Shown: positions 44,958-55,998, counted from the stretch's first letter. The stretch: DNA of 64,000 nucleotides from Scenedesmus sp. ARA3 (GCA_004335835.1 RWJK01001335.1:1-64000), one strand, 5' to 3'. The notes: generated by a model not told the origin, from the sequence alone. Numbers and translations: made by a program.

Positions 44958-46631
44958 CCTAAGAAAAAGAAGAAGCCTGTCAAGAAGCGCCGCGGCTGGA
45001 AGAAGAAGCGGGGGCCGGACTACAGCGACGAAGACGCCGAATACAACATCGAAGCCGACTCCGATTTCAATGATTCCAGCAGCAGCGACTCTGGCGACAG
45101 CGACGACTGGGAGATGCGGCGCGTGAAGCGAGTCAAGGGCCGCGGACGAGCCCGCGGAGGCGCCAAAAGGCAGAAAGTCGAGGAGCCCGCGGAGCAGCAG
45201 CGGGCAGGGCAGGGCCACGGCATGGCAATGGGTGGCATGGGGAGGGGGATTGGAGGCTTCCCTGGGGGTGTTGGAGGGCCGGGGTCAGGGGGTCCAGGGG
45301 CGTATGGTATGGCTGGCGGCCGGCCAGGAATGCCGGGGTATGGTGGGCCGGGGATGCAGGGCATGGCTGGGCGGCCCGGCAACCCGCAGCAGCTGCTGCA
45401 GCAGCAGCTGATGGCGCAGCAGCAGCAGCAGGCGGGCGGCATGTACGGGCAGCTGCAGCGGCCGGGCATGCAGGTGGGTGGCGTGGCAGAAGTGGGGCTG
45501 CAGTGGGGTCAGTGGGAGCTGGCTGCAGTCAGGCTGCTTACACATGTGTCTCATGCTGCTGAGTCGGTCAGCGGCCGCTTGCTGTGTTTCTGTAGGGACG
45601 ACTGTATATTGTTCGAACACCTCGCTTTTGTCGTTATCGCCATTGTCGCTGATGTTGATGTACTTGTCCACTTGCACAGTTGCTGACGTTTTGCTGCGTC
45701 CGTCTGCCTGCTTGCTTCGCTTCTTCACCTCCGCCAGCAGCCACAACAACAGCAGATGCTGCAGCACCTGCAGCAGATGCAGCAGCAGCAGGGCCGCGGG
45801 CCGCAGCAGCAGCTGCAGCCGCCGCAGATGGGAGGCATGCCTGCTGGCCCCCAGCCTCCTCAGGAGATCTACACGCAAGTGCTGGCAAGCTTGACACCAC
45901 AGGACAGGATCACTCTGTCCAACATGCCAGAGCAGCAGCGCGTGCAGATGATGCGCACACTGGCGCAGCAGCGGATGGCACAGCTGCAGCAGCAACAGCA
46001 GCAGCAGCAGCAGCAGCAGATGGGCATGCAGCGGCCGCAGCAGAACATGATGCAGCAGCAGCAGCACCAACAGCAGCAGCAGCAGCAGATGCAAATGCAC
46101 CAGCAGCAGCTGCATCAGCAGCAGCTTCAGCAGCAGCAACTGCAACAGCAGCAGCAACTGCAGCAACAGCAGCAGATGCAGCGGCAGCAGCAGCAGTACG
46201 CTGGCGGCTACCCCGGCCAGCAGCAGCAGCAGCAGCAGCAGCCACAGGGCGTGATGCAGGGTGGTGGTGCCCAGGGCGGTGTGCCCAGCCTGTTCACAGG
46301 AGTGCAGCCTGGTGGCAACCCTGCTGCTGGTGCAGGCGGTAGGCCTGGAATGCAGATGCCAGGTGGCAACCCTGCTGGGGGTTTAGCGGCACTGGGCCCT
46401 GGCATGTCAGCTGTAGGTCCCGGCGGTGTCAGCGCGCCAGGCGCGCAGCAGAACGCAGCTGCTGCTATGTATGCGGCCCAACAGCAGCAGCAGCAGCAGC
46501 AGCAGATGCGGCCGCAGCAGCAGCAGATGATGCAGCAGATGCAGCAGGGCGGCTGGCCTGGTATGCAGCAGCAGGGTGGGCCCAATGCGCAGGATGGGCT
46601 GCTGCTGGACACTGACTCGCTGCTCAGCTGA
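40402..46631 (+). CDS. DDT/WHIM-type chromatin protein with Pro/Ala- and Gln-rich tail
   Basis: Six exons join to 1625 residues: 40402-40721, 40882-41020, 41253-41327, 41608-41880, 42297-45473, 45738-46631. The first 270 residues look like the DDT and WHIM modules of RSF1/CECR2/BAZ-type remodeller subunits: LGIKPFPADLLEEKLVQP, FLDDMVPRLLSRD, WQRAFSANPLEQRGFYELPA, ASLLYVLCDWKLGQDAALQE, LGMDATGATYHHLPGLPADP, RVYKCL, then WATQAASLQQLQAWVRQL. Beyond are (P)n(A)n blocks (about 275-560), an Ala/Glu helix rich in RIKAEAD-like units (about 780-870), RTGRPRRAATVRGRKP, a Lys/Arg then Asp/Ser block (about 1156-1235, nuclear-localisation-like) and a Gln/Gly/Met-rich end. A role linking an ISWI-type remodeller to nucleosomes is inferred. 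TGTAA at 46955-46959 is a candidate poly(A) signal. The start is the first good ATG; 5' exons are possible. Confidence 0.78.
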
Positions 46632-46675
46632 GCTCAACTGAGCTCAGCTGAGTTGAGCTCGGCGAGTTGAGCTGT
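46622..46675. repeat. AGCTGAG/AACTGAG palindromic cluster at DDT stop codon
   Basis: GAGCTC, CAGCTGAG and GAGTTGAGCTC units alternate over about 50 bases beginning at the stop codon. They form overlapping inverted repeats able to fold as a stem-loop in the mRNA or DNA. Confidence 0.7.
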
Positions 46676-48400
46676 GTTGGCGATGCAGATAAGACACACC
46701 AAGCTGTCACGTCATGGCGTCATGGCGTTGCTATGCATTGACAGCGCGCAACATAGCATGGAGCGGTGCCGGGTTGCAGCTGCTGCAAAGTTGGCGAGGT
46801 GCATAGCTGCTGCAGTGTGTGCACTTACATGGCGAGCAATGCATGTGTGGGTGCACCATATATGGCCTGCAAGCTATGGGCATGGAAACATGGTGCCGTG
46901 TGGTGGTGGGGTGCATGGTGGCTGGTGGGTGGATGGGTGGAAGATTGTTGTGGTTGTAACAGGTGTCACCTTGTGCAGTGCATGATGTGCTGCATTTGAT
47001 GGATAGAGTTGACATTGGCTGCTTTGGAGGGCGCATGCGTGGCTGCGGTGGTCTGCACTGCTGCTTGCTCATTTGCAGCTGCAGCAGTGACCGTGTTGTG
47101 CTTTGCATAGGGGCATTTGTTGTGTTTGTGTTCGCGTAGCATGCTGTGATGCATGTTGATTACGTCACACTCTGCCACGTGCGGTCGGGAGCTGGCGGGG
47201 TGTGCGTGGGCCGTGCGTGTTACATTTTACAAAGGCTGGCAGTGGGTGCATGTGTTGCATATGCGTGGCTGATGATGCGGTTTAAGGCGTGCATTGCTTG
47301 GTGTACGATTGTCAGCGGTCTGGCAATGCTGCCTGGCGTGCGTGTCTTGCTGTAGCTGCAAGCATCTTGCAGGCAGTCTCATGCACAGTGCAACCGTTGC
47401 ATGCATCCTTTGTTGTGGCGAGCTATCTCAAAATCCAAACCTCAGGCTGTGTGTGGGAGAGGCATAGTACAACTTGTTGCATGTGAAGCAGATGTTGCAG
47501 TCTTTTTCATGGACGCCTGTGGTGTGCAGCAGCTTGACGTCGTCAGGTGTGCTGGGCCAGCATGCATGCAACGGGGCTTTGCACTTGCTGTACACTTGCG
47601 CAGTCAATGACGGCCTTGGTTTGTTTACAGAGGTACCACGTGGCTCTGCACGCTCGATGTATGTTACTGACACATGTTATGATATGTCATGAGGGCTACT
47701 TCAGAGGCTGTGGGTGAGGGAGCTGGAATTGCCGTGGCTGCCACAGAAGGTTGGGAGTTGACAGCAAGGCAAGATGTCCATTGACTTCACCGGACTGTTG
47801 GACAATACCTTGCAGTAACTTCTTTTTTGTGTGTGTGTGTGTGAAACATGTTGAATTTGTTTGATGGTGCAATCGTGTTTTTTAGCGAAGGTGTAAGGCA
47901 GCTCCGGCCCTTATCAAATGCCCGGCTGAACCCGAGGTAGCTGCCCATGTGGTTTTGTGGCATTAACATGCCAGCTCAGCCGAGGCAACCATCAAGGCCA
48001 AGTACATAGTCACAAGCAAACTGAGGTCACAACCAAGACATTCCAAGAAGCTCGAACTATCGTCACTGGAAAACATCCACTCAAGCCCTCGGAGTAAACT
48101 TACCTCTTTCGGAGCAGCTAGCTCTGCCTGAACAACATCTGTAACTGGTGAGTACCTGTCAAATAGCAGTTGATATCAAATAATCACATATGAAGTCGAA
48201 GCGAGCTAGGTGTGGATGGTCCAGTAGCTGCCTGTGGAGATGCCGTGCGCTTGCCGGGCCGGCCTGCTGATGATTGCAGCTGCTTGATGTGCAGCTAGTT
48301 CGCAGCTCCCGCACATGAAACAACAGTGAAACGGTGTTTTCATGCGCTTCACTCAACTTCTGCTGCTGTGCGCGTGTTGTTGCAGCCCAAGACCTGCAGG
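46632..48400. other. DDT-gene 3' flank and intergenic
   Basis: G+T-rich on the plus strand for the first kilobase, consistent with a long 3' untranslated region. No further gene recognised. The final few hundred bases should contain the promoter of the phosphodiesterase gene; an exon upstream of 48401 cannot be excluded because a TTGTTGCAG acceptor-like site lies at 48377-48385. Confidence 0.5.
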
Positions 48401-50265
48401 ATGTCGTGGGCCCTCTGTTGGCTGGTCCTCGAGGCCATGCTGAGTTTTACGTTGGAGTCCGCTGTGGCGATTGTGGTAAGTAGAGCGCAGCAACTTGAAG
48501 CAAGTGCATGTGTCACTGCAATTGAGGTTGAGAGCACCCTGCACCCAATTGGTTGGTTGCAACCAGGCAGCAGCTGGTCTTACAGTGCACTGCATGCATC
48601 CTTGGCTGACGCATCAGGCATGTAGCCCTCGAACTGTTTGCACAGTTGCTATACATCGTTGGAGCTGAGCCCAACGCATGTCTCACTAACTCATCTCCCG
48701 CTCGCTGCGTCTTGCCTGCAGGCTGTTGTTTGCATTACGCACAGCAGCAGCAGCAGCAGCACAAACAGCAGCTGCAGCAGCGACGCCGACAGCAGCGCTG
48801 AGTACACTATTAGGAGCAACGACATCCCCCGCGCCACACACGAGGCCTGCCATGACCTGCACCTCTTCAAAATCCTCCCTTTGACTCCAGAGCAGCTCTG
48901 CCTTGACATGCAGCTGGTCCAGGCCTCTTACCTATCCAATCCCTACCATAACAAGCACCACGGGGCTGATGTGGTCTCAAAATCCGCCAAGACCCTGCAG
49001 CGTGATGGTGCAAGCCTGAAGCGGCGCGTGATGGAGGCGCAGTGCCTGACACTGGAGCAGTGGGGCGAGGACCAGGAGCGCCGCTTTGCGCTGTTCCAGC
49101 TGGCAGTGATCCTGGCTGCTGCAATGCATGATGTGCTTCACCCAGGTGAGACTGGTTGGGCGTGATTTGAAGCGGCTGTTGTTTGAATCTGGTGCAAGGT
49201 GGCTGCTGCGTGCAGTGATGCTGGGTGTGGTTGCAATATATTGCATTTTGGTTGCAGCTGTTGGGCGGCTGCTTGGTGGTAAGCTTGATGACATCAACTA
49301 ACTAGCCCTGGCTGCCTGCGCTTGCCCCCTCCTGCAGGGTACAATAATGCGTACCTGAAGGCCATCAAGCACGTCATGGCGCTGACACACACCACCGCCG
49401 AACAGTGAGTGAAGAATCAGTGCACTGATCCACGTCCATCCACATGGATGCTGCACAGTGCACAGCTTCCTCCCGCGCCCAAGCTCTGCTGCCATCTTGC
49501 AAATGTATGCGCTACGTTCAATGTTCAGTCCACCGCTCCATTGTTGCTTTACTGCACATGTATGCTCTTGTTGCTCATGTTGATGAATCGAAGCTGCTGG
49601 CAGCTACTAATGCAGCAAGTTGAGGATGGCGCGCAAACCCGCTGACTTGCAGCGTCTGGCACCCTTGCTGTTGCTGTGCACTGCAGGGCGTCCGTGGCAT
49701 TCTTCACTGACATCTTTCTGAGCCAGCAGCACGTGCTCAACTGCCTGTCTGAGGAGGAGCGGCAGCTGGTGAAGGAGATCATCACCTACGCGATTGACGA
49801 GACTGACATGTCGGTAAGCTAAAAATGCAGTGCCATGTGCCACTTGTGCCACATACGGACTAGGAACGCTGACCACTGCATGCACAGCCGTGAGTGTATG
49901 CCTCAACTTTCAATGATGATGCATAGTAGATTGCAGGCTTTTGTTGCCGGCTTTCCCAACAAAACAAGCTGGTTTTCTGCCTGCAGAAGCATGGCGATGC
50001 TCTCAAGTGGCAGGCAGCGGGCGAGCTCGAGTGCTTCAAGCACCTGGCGGCGCTCATTGTGCACGCTGCTGACCTGGCCAATGGTGCTGATGCTTGGGCC
50101 GTCAGCAAGGTGTGGGCGCGCTGGTGCAACGCTGGTGAGTGGCGGCGGCATTGCAAACTGTTCGGTACAGCTGGTTTGCACGCGTGGCAGTTCTTTCTGC
50201 TTCTGCTGTGCTTGACTTATCACAGCACAGTAGCGCTTGCCCTGCTTTGCTGAGACACCTGTCTC

Positions 50266-50318
<53 letters not shown>

Positions 50319-50799
50319 AGAGTTCCATGCTCAGGGCGACCACTCTCTGCGCTACCACCCGGAGCTGCCCGTCATGAAGCAGTTCAACCGCAAGGTTGCT
50401 GATGTGCCGGACGGCCAGGTGAGGCACGCATAGTATTGTGGCCCGTGAGCGTTATGCCCTGCTGTGTAACCAGGTGCATGTGGTGCACGCTGCATGTGCT
50501 GTTGGTTTTTTGTGACCAGGTGCATAACAGTTTGTTATTCCAGCAGCCCAACTCACTCATCTTGCATGCCTGCTGCCTTGCACCGTGTTTTGCTGCTGCA
50601 GCTTTTCTTCATCACCACCTTTGCCGTGCCCACTTTTGAGGCGCTGGAGGCTGTGGCACCCCTGACAGCACAGGCGGGCCTGCAGGGCTGCAAGATGAAT
50701 GCAGCCATCTGCAAGGTCATCATGCAGCGCAACAAGGACTGCCTGCTGCAGCGCACGATGAGCAGGCTGGGCCTGGGCACGCTGCCACGCTTCCTGTAG
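48401..50799 (+). CDS. Class I 3',5'-cyclic-nucleotide phosphodiesterase, membrane-anchored
   Basis: Seven exons join to 378 residues: 48401-48475, 48722-49145, 49338-49404, 49687-49813, 49987-50134, 50321-50418, 50602-50799. It hydrolyses cAMP and/or cGMP. The metal site is complete: YHNKHHGADV (His101, His105, Asp108), then HDVLHPGYNNAY (His161, Asp162, His165), which fits the class I PDE signature, and later HAADLANGADAW. Residues 1-32 form one hydrophobic helix (WLVLEAMLSFTLESAVAIVA), probably a signal anchor, then a Ser-rich linker. GAF or PAS regulatory domains are absent, so the enzyme is small; an upstream exon could change this. Substrate preference cannot be read. TGTAA sites at about 51390-51408 suggest a 3' UTR of roughly 600 bases, which begins with (CAG)n. 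Confidence 0.93.
50258..50320 (+). repeat. (CTG)n tract as the 3' splice region of PDE exon 6
   Basis: A nearly pure (CTG)n run leads straight into GTTGCAG and exon 6 (50321). It occupies the whole polypyrimidine-tract position. Confidence 0.9.
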
Positions 50800-50807
50800 A
50801 GCTGAAT

Positions 50808-50854
<47 letters not shown>
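50808..50854 (+). repeat. (CAG)n at the start of the PDE 3' UTR
   Basis: A pure (CAG)n run of about 47 bases starts nine bases after the PDE stop codon and is transcribed in the CAG orientation if the 3' UTR extends to the TGTAA sites near 51400. Confidence 0.85.
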
Positions 50855-50856
<2 letters not shown>

Positions 50857-52539
50857 CAGCAGAATAGCCTGGCAGCAGAGTCTTGCTATATGATCTGGTT
50901 CACTTTGGAGCAGCAGGGTGTGTATCTTAACTTCAATACTGGCCAAGGTTGCCATGCCAGGGTTGCAGGCAGTGCAAAGCGGCCCATACGTACAGCGGCA
51001 TCCCAAATAGCATGGAGTTGCAGAGGCAGGGGCACACTGGGTGGTGTTGCAGCATCGTGTGTAGCGGCTGGCACCAGAACAGAGCAAGCAGTGGTGCGCA
51101 GGGGCAGGGCTGTGAGGCGGCTACTGTGGGCGGACAGGCTGCTGGAATGGCTGCTACTGTAAGCGCAGCAACATGCAAGTTGAGCGCTGTTTTTACTGCT
51201 AGCTGTTTGAGGGCTTACATGATATCAGAGCTGGCATATGACGTCAGATGGGTTCGAGGCAAGATTTCTGTCTGTTAACGTTGTTGTTGAAAACAAACAT
51301 AGAAATGTGTCGTGTCATATGGTGGTGGAAGGCTGTGTCCATCTTTCTCTTTCTCTGAAGTGGTTTGTAGCGTGTACGATCTATGGTTGTGTAAGGATCT
51401 CAATGTAACACATGTGTCTGTACAGCACTGTCAGAATCTTGGTTGGCGAGTCTCAAAGCGGGGTATTGGGGGCCGAGCCCGTGGGCATGTAAACGGTGTT
51501 ACACGTGAGACACGGAGTAGCCCCGCACCACTTTGTTCAGCGTCAGGGAACTGTACTTTGATCTGTCAGCTGTCAGGATCTTAACCTCCGGACTGCCACT
51601 GGATCACATAGTAAGCCCACTACGCTGACTGGACCGCTGCGTTCAACCGTCGCCTTCCGTTTCATCTGTACTGCGATCAAAGATAGACTGTGAGCTGTTA
51701 CAAGTAAACCTACATGTCCCATACTCTCCACAGCAAAATAGAACACACTGGCATAGGCACGCAAGCAGACACTTACAAGCGATCGTCTGTACCGCACATA
51801 GTGCTGCCAGTGCTTTCTTCAACAGCACATGCCATTGTAGCCCAAGTGCTACAACAGGAGTATAACCTTCGCAACTGCTGGTCACATGACCCTCAGAATT
51901 GGGGCGCGGGGCCGATGGCGTTGATGCTATGGCTTGATGAGTAACATGATGATGATGACATGACCCTCAGAAGCCGCCTCAACAGCCGCCACCCACCAGG
52001 GCAGCCCCTTACTAAATGTCAAAGCCAACAACCAAACCCCTTTACTGTGTTATACAAGAGCTCCTCTCTACGCTAAGGTTGTCAAGCCAAGCGGTGGAGC
52101 GCATCAGCCGCCAGCCATACGGGACGATCAAGTCAGCAGCTGCTGCTGCTGCTGCTGAGTCAGAACGCCAGCAAGATGCAGCACCCACCAGCAACAATGC
52201 ACAGCCAACAGCAGCAGCACGAGCCATGCTAGGACTCCGCACCACAACAGCAACGCATTGTCACTTCACAGGATGGCCGCCAGCAGACTCAGCGCCACAC
52301 TTCACTCGCGCCCAGCAGTATCTGGCTCTACTGCTCCACCTGGGCGTCTTCAATAAGCTCATATGGTCAGCCTGGCTGCCGATCCTATGCAACTCCAACA
52401 CTGCAGGCGCCACGCGCACCCTGCATGCCTGCAGGCTGCTGCTAGCTACAAGCAACTTGCAGCATGCACCAACACTGCCTCACAGGCCATAGCAGCAGCG
52501 CTAGCCCCACTGCAGGTCGGACGCAACAACAACATCGCC
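50855..52539. other. PDE 3' UTR, intergenic and SDHC 3' flank
   Basis: No independent gene recognised. The left 550 bases are probably PDE 3' UTR. TTACA at about 51697 and 51774 reads TGTAA on the minus strand and may end SDHC transcripts. Near 52261-52430 lies a duplicated SDHC exon end. Confidence 0.5.
52255..52440 (-). pseudogene. Tandem copy of SDHC terminal exon end
   Basis: The last exon of SDHC from about DLHKIGNQAD to the stop region has a second copy about 270-280 bases downstream on the minus strand (HRIGSQADHMSLLKTPRWS, ARYCWARVKCGAESA). Small insertions break the frame and the C-terminal helix is lost, so it is a decayed exon copy in the 3' flank. Confidence 0.85.
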
Positions 52540-53988
52540 TCACAGGATGGCTGCCAGCAGACTCAGCGCCACACTCGCGCCCAGCAGTATCTGGCTCGAC
52601 TGCTCCACCCGTGGCGTCTCCAGCAGGCTCGTCTTGTCTGCCTGGTTGCCGATCTTGTGCAGGTCCCACATGAAGTGCCGCATGCCTCCCAGGTAGTGGT
52701 ACACAAGCGGGAAGCTGATTATGAGCTTGGTGGGGAACACCAGCAGCGGGTAGTTGGCCTTGAAGGAGGCGAGAGCGCCTGCCAGGTCGCCGGTGAGGGC
52801 GATGTAGCCGGCAGCAGCAAAGCCTGCAGGTGTTGACAGCGAAGTTGCATTTGGCATGTAAGCAGCCGAACGAAGCGAACCGGGGTGTGTAGTGTAGTGT
52901 GAGAGCGCGGTGGAGTGCGAGGAGGCGAGTGTGGGATGGTGACGATGCAGAGAGGCCACGAGCAGGTGGCATGGGCATGGTGGATGCACAAACGCGCGCA
53001 CAGCTGTGTGCACATGCAGTGGATGCGTCCGCCACGCTGCGACACACCGAACGTGCATTACAGCACGCTGAACTGCACCTGGTGCCTGCATCGCAGTATG
53101 CTGCTTCAGCGTTGCTGCTGCTGCTGCTGCACACCTGCTGACAGTGCTGCGCCTGTTGCTCTGTTGGCGATGGAGCTGAGGGCGCCCCAGGGCATCTTGT
53201 AGTGCGGCTGCGTCATGCTGCCCAGCTCAAACACGTCTGGGGACAGCGGCCGCTTGTTGATCAGCTGCGGCGGCAGCAGCAGCAGCAGAGTAGGTGTCAG
53301 CAAGGTGATGTGGCATCGGTGCATGGCTAATGAAGGCATTCAGCACAGAAGCACTGCAGTGAAGCCCAGGCGCAATGTCTGACGCAACGCACGCAAAAGC
53401 AACTTGGCTGCTAGTGTCCGCAGAGTGTCCATGCATACGTTTGTTTGCAAGACACCACTCCATGCCGTTGCTGCCACTGGCCTCCACTGCTGTGTTCAAA
53501 CTTCCCCAGCGACAGCTGTGCTGCCCTGCAGTGCAGCCTACACCACCCCTCACACCAGACGCGAGTTACGCCACTAGCAGCTGCTCTGCTCTACTGTCAG
53601 TGTCGCACCTGGTCATGGTTTGTGGGTGTGCCCAGGAACGCTGTGCCCTCGGTGTAGGGTGATGGCTTGCCCCAGTACTCTGGCACCTTGTCGCCACCTA
53701 GGCCCCTGCAGGGCAAACCCCACAACAGCGCCACCAACAGCAGAGGCAGCAGCTTGGTCTGAACACCACAGATCGGTAGCTATACTTTAATGGAGTATTT
53801 AACTACACAAGGACAGCTTGCTCAAGTGCTTGCATGCTTGAGATCACACAGCAGCACTCAGCAGGGCAGCAGGTGGGGCCCCACCTGGTTTGTGAAGCGT
53901 TCCAGCCGGTGCTGCCGAGCGCCTCCGCAAAGTGGCCAAACTGTGCGTGCCGAGCTACCAGCTGCAGGGCCTTGCCTGAACGCAGCAT
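52540..53988 (-). CDS. SDHC: Succinate dehydrogenase membrane anchor, cytochrome b560
   Basis: Four exons join to 204 residues: 53988-53885, 53705-53609, 53264-53135, 52823-52540. It is one of two inner-membrane subunits that bind haem b and ubiquinone in complex II (SDH3). The N-terminus (MLRSGKALQLVARHAQFGHF) is an amphipathic mitochondrial presequence. Family motifs: RPLSPDVFELG, ALSSIANRATGAALSAG, three membrane helices (about FAAAGYIALTGDLAGAL, LVFPTKLIISFPLVYHYLGG, ILLGASVALSLLAAIL) and HYLGGMRHFMWDLH, which holds the haem-ligand His in the usual pattern. The usual SxxHRxTG has Asn in place of His (SIANRATG). It is divergent from SDHD, 368 bases apart. Confidence 0.92.
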
Positions 53989-54356
53989 GCTGTTTCACCG
54001 GCAGCGAACACAGGCAGATGCTGGGTGGTGTCGGTAGCAAGCCTCAGTACAGAGTTCGCTCAGCACACGCGCCTCAAGGTATGCTTTTCAAACGTCGACA
54101 CCTGTGATGCCAGGCGGGGAGCAGCCTGACTTTGGCTCACTTGGTTCACCGGCATGGTTATGAAGAATGACTGTGATGACATTCAGCCAGTGCCAGCACG
54201 ATCAGACCACAACAGGGCTTTGATCAGCCGTCTTCAGCGTTATCCTGCACGGCACTGGAAGAGGAAGCTGCCAAGAGAGCTGTGATCTGCCGTGTCGTGA
54301 AACAACAGGCACCCGGAAACAACTGCAGCCCCGGAGTTCTTCTGTTCAACGGCGAC
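53989..54356. promoter_or_regulatory. Shared SDHC/SDHD divergent promoter region
   Basis: The assigned start codons of the two complex II anchor genes are 368 bases apart and face away. A single bidirectional promoter would give matched expression. No motif is recognised, and the SDHD start is uncertain, so the true distance may differ. Confidence 0.55.
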
Positions 54357-55989
54357 ATGCAGCGTATCCTTGCAGGTGGGCGCTTTTTCAGAGCTCTGCA
54401 TGGGATGCTGGAGCTTGCAGGCCTTCTCAGAGTGCAGCAGCGTGCTGTGGCTGTGCTACTGTTGTGCCAGTCTTGCCTGCTGGCAGCGCTGTGCTTATCA
54501 TGGATTATAATGGATGCAAAGAAGCAGCGCCTCTGTGAAGCAGCTCATCCTGCTGTTCCAAGCGTGTTATGAAGCAGCAGAAGGAGAGCATGCGTGATGT
54601 GCGGAAGCAGCAGCAGGAGCAGAGGGTGCACCAGCTTACACAGCAGGTGTCCTGCAGTATGTTGCTGATAGACGTTTCATTCACGCCATGTGTAGTGCAT
54701 GCTAGTAGCACATGTGCAGCAGCAGCGCACGCTGCTGCACAGAACCACATGCTGCTGCACACCATAACTTGCTTTTGTGCTGACTGTTCTGCTGCTCTCT
54801 TGCCGCTGTGCCTGCAGCTGACATTGCTGGCTTCAACAAGGCCTATGAGCTGAGCAACTATGCCCTGGCAGGTATGCACCAAGTGTATGCGCTTTAATAT
54901 AAAATCAATCATGTCGAACTTATTGCAATGCTTGCCAGCAGGATGGGCCATGATACAGCGTTGATGGCATATGTCTTGTCTCCACCCCACGCTGTTGCGG
55001 GCTTGCCCGTCGCATGGTGACCAGAGACGCCTGCTTACGTGCTTTGTTGCGTTGTACTGCTGTGCTGCCTGCAGCCGCCGTCCCAGCAGCAGTGCTGTCC
55101 AGCACGGTGAGCTGCGCATCTGCTTGAGCCGACTGCGCAGCTGGCAGAGCAACTGCGCCAGGCTGCTGCACGCAGTCACATGGTGCATGCTCGTGTTCAT
55201 TCTGCTGCCTGCCTCGAGAATGGTGCTACAGCAGAAACAACTACATATACTGTGATGCATACAATGCAGCAGCTATGCGCTCAGACTCAGCATATCGTTA
55301 AGCGCTGCTACAGCACGCGCAGCCTGCAGCGCTGTCGTTGCATCAAGAATGCTGAGTCTCCAATGTCGCTGATGAGACGATCTGCATGCTTGCTGCCTGT
55401 TTCTGCTTACTAACCCCTTGCAGGACAGCGCCATGCAGAAGGCTGCTGACTGGACTCTCAGCCTGGCCATCCCTCTGCACATGCAGATAACCACCAACGC
55501 ACTGGTCACTGACTACGTTCCCACACGCTTCAGGGGTAAGGCAACAGCAGCGCTCCTGGCAGCACCTGCTGCTGCATGTGTTGCTGCTTCAAGGCCTGCT
55601 CCTCAAGAGTGGTGCCATCATAAGCATGCTGTGAGCCAGCAAGGTGCATTTCTGCTGAATGCGTACAGGCACATGCAGCAGCTCTGTGACTGCTGCTGCG
55701 AGTATGCAGCCCCAACTCGTGGCCTGTGGTGTGCCTGCCATTCGCAGCACAACATGACCTTTGCACAAGGATTTGTTGCACCAGTGCCTACCCTCACAGC
55801 GTCCTGCCAACTGCATGCTGCCGTTGCTGCTGTTGCTGTTTGCCGCTGCGCCCCGCAGCCCCCGTCCGCGCAGCCATTCTGGCCTCATCGCTGGTGACCT
55901 ACTTGGGTATCATGAAGGTCAACCTGGCAGGCCCAGGCCTCACAGAGACAGTAAAGACGCTGTGGCGCAAGCAGCCGACACCAGCCTGA
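54357..55989 (+). CDS. SDHD: Succinate dehydrogenase membrane anchor, CybS type
   Basis: Four exons are firm: 54818-54871, 55075-55106, 55424-55535, 55859-55989. A short first exon 54357-54375 (MQRILA) joins in phase to give 115 residues, but the 5' end is uncertain. This is the small haem/quinone-binding anchor SDH4. Key segments are DWTLSLAIPLHMQITTNALV, TDYVPTRFRAPVRAAILAS and SLVTYLGIMKVNLAGPGL, ending ETVKTLWRKQ. LPLH-x(10)-DYV and the closing Leu-Trp-Lys/Arg motif are typical of SDHD. Two or three membrane helices are present. Alternative first exon: translation through 54375 gives MQRILAGGRFFRALHGMLEL, a good presequence, but no in-phase GT donor was found for it. TGTAA is 10 bases past the stop. 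Confidence 0.85.
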
Positions 55990-55998
55990 GGCACAGGG

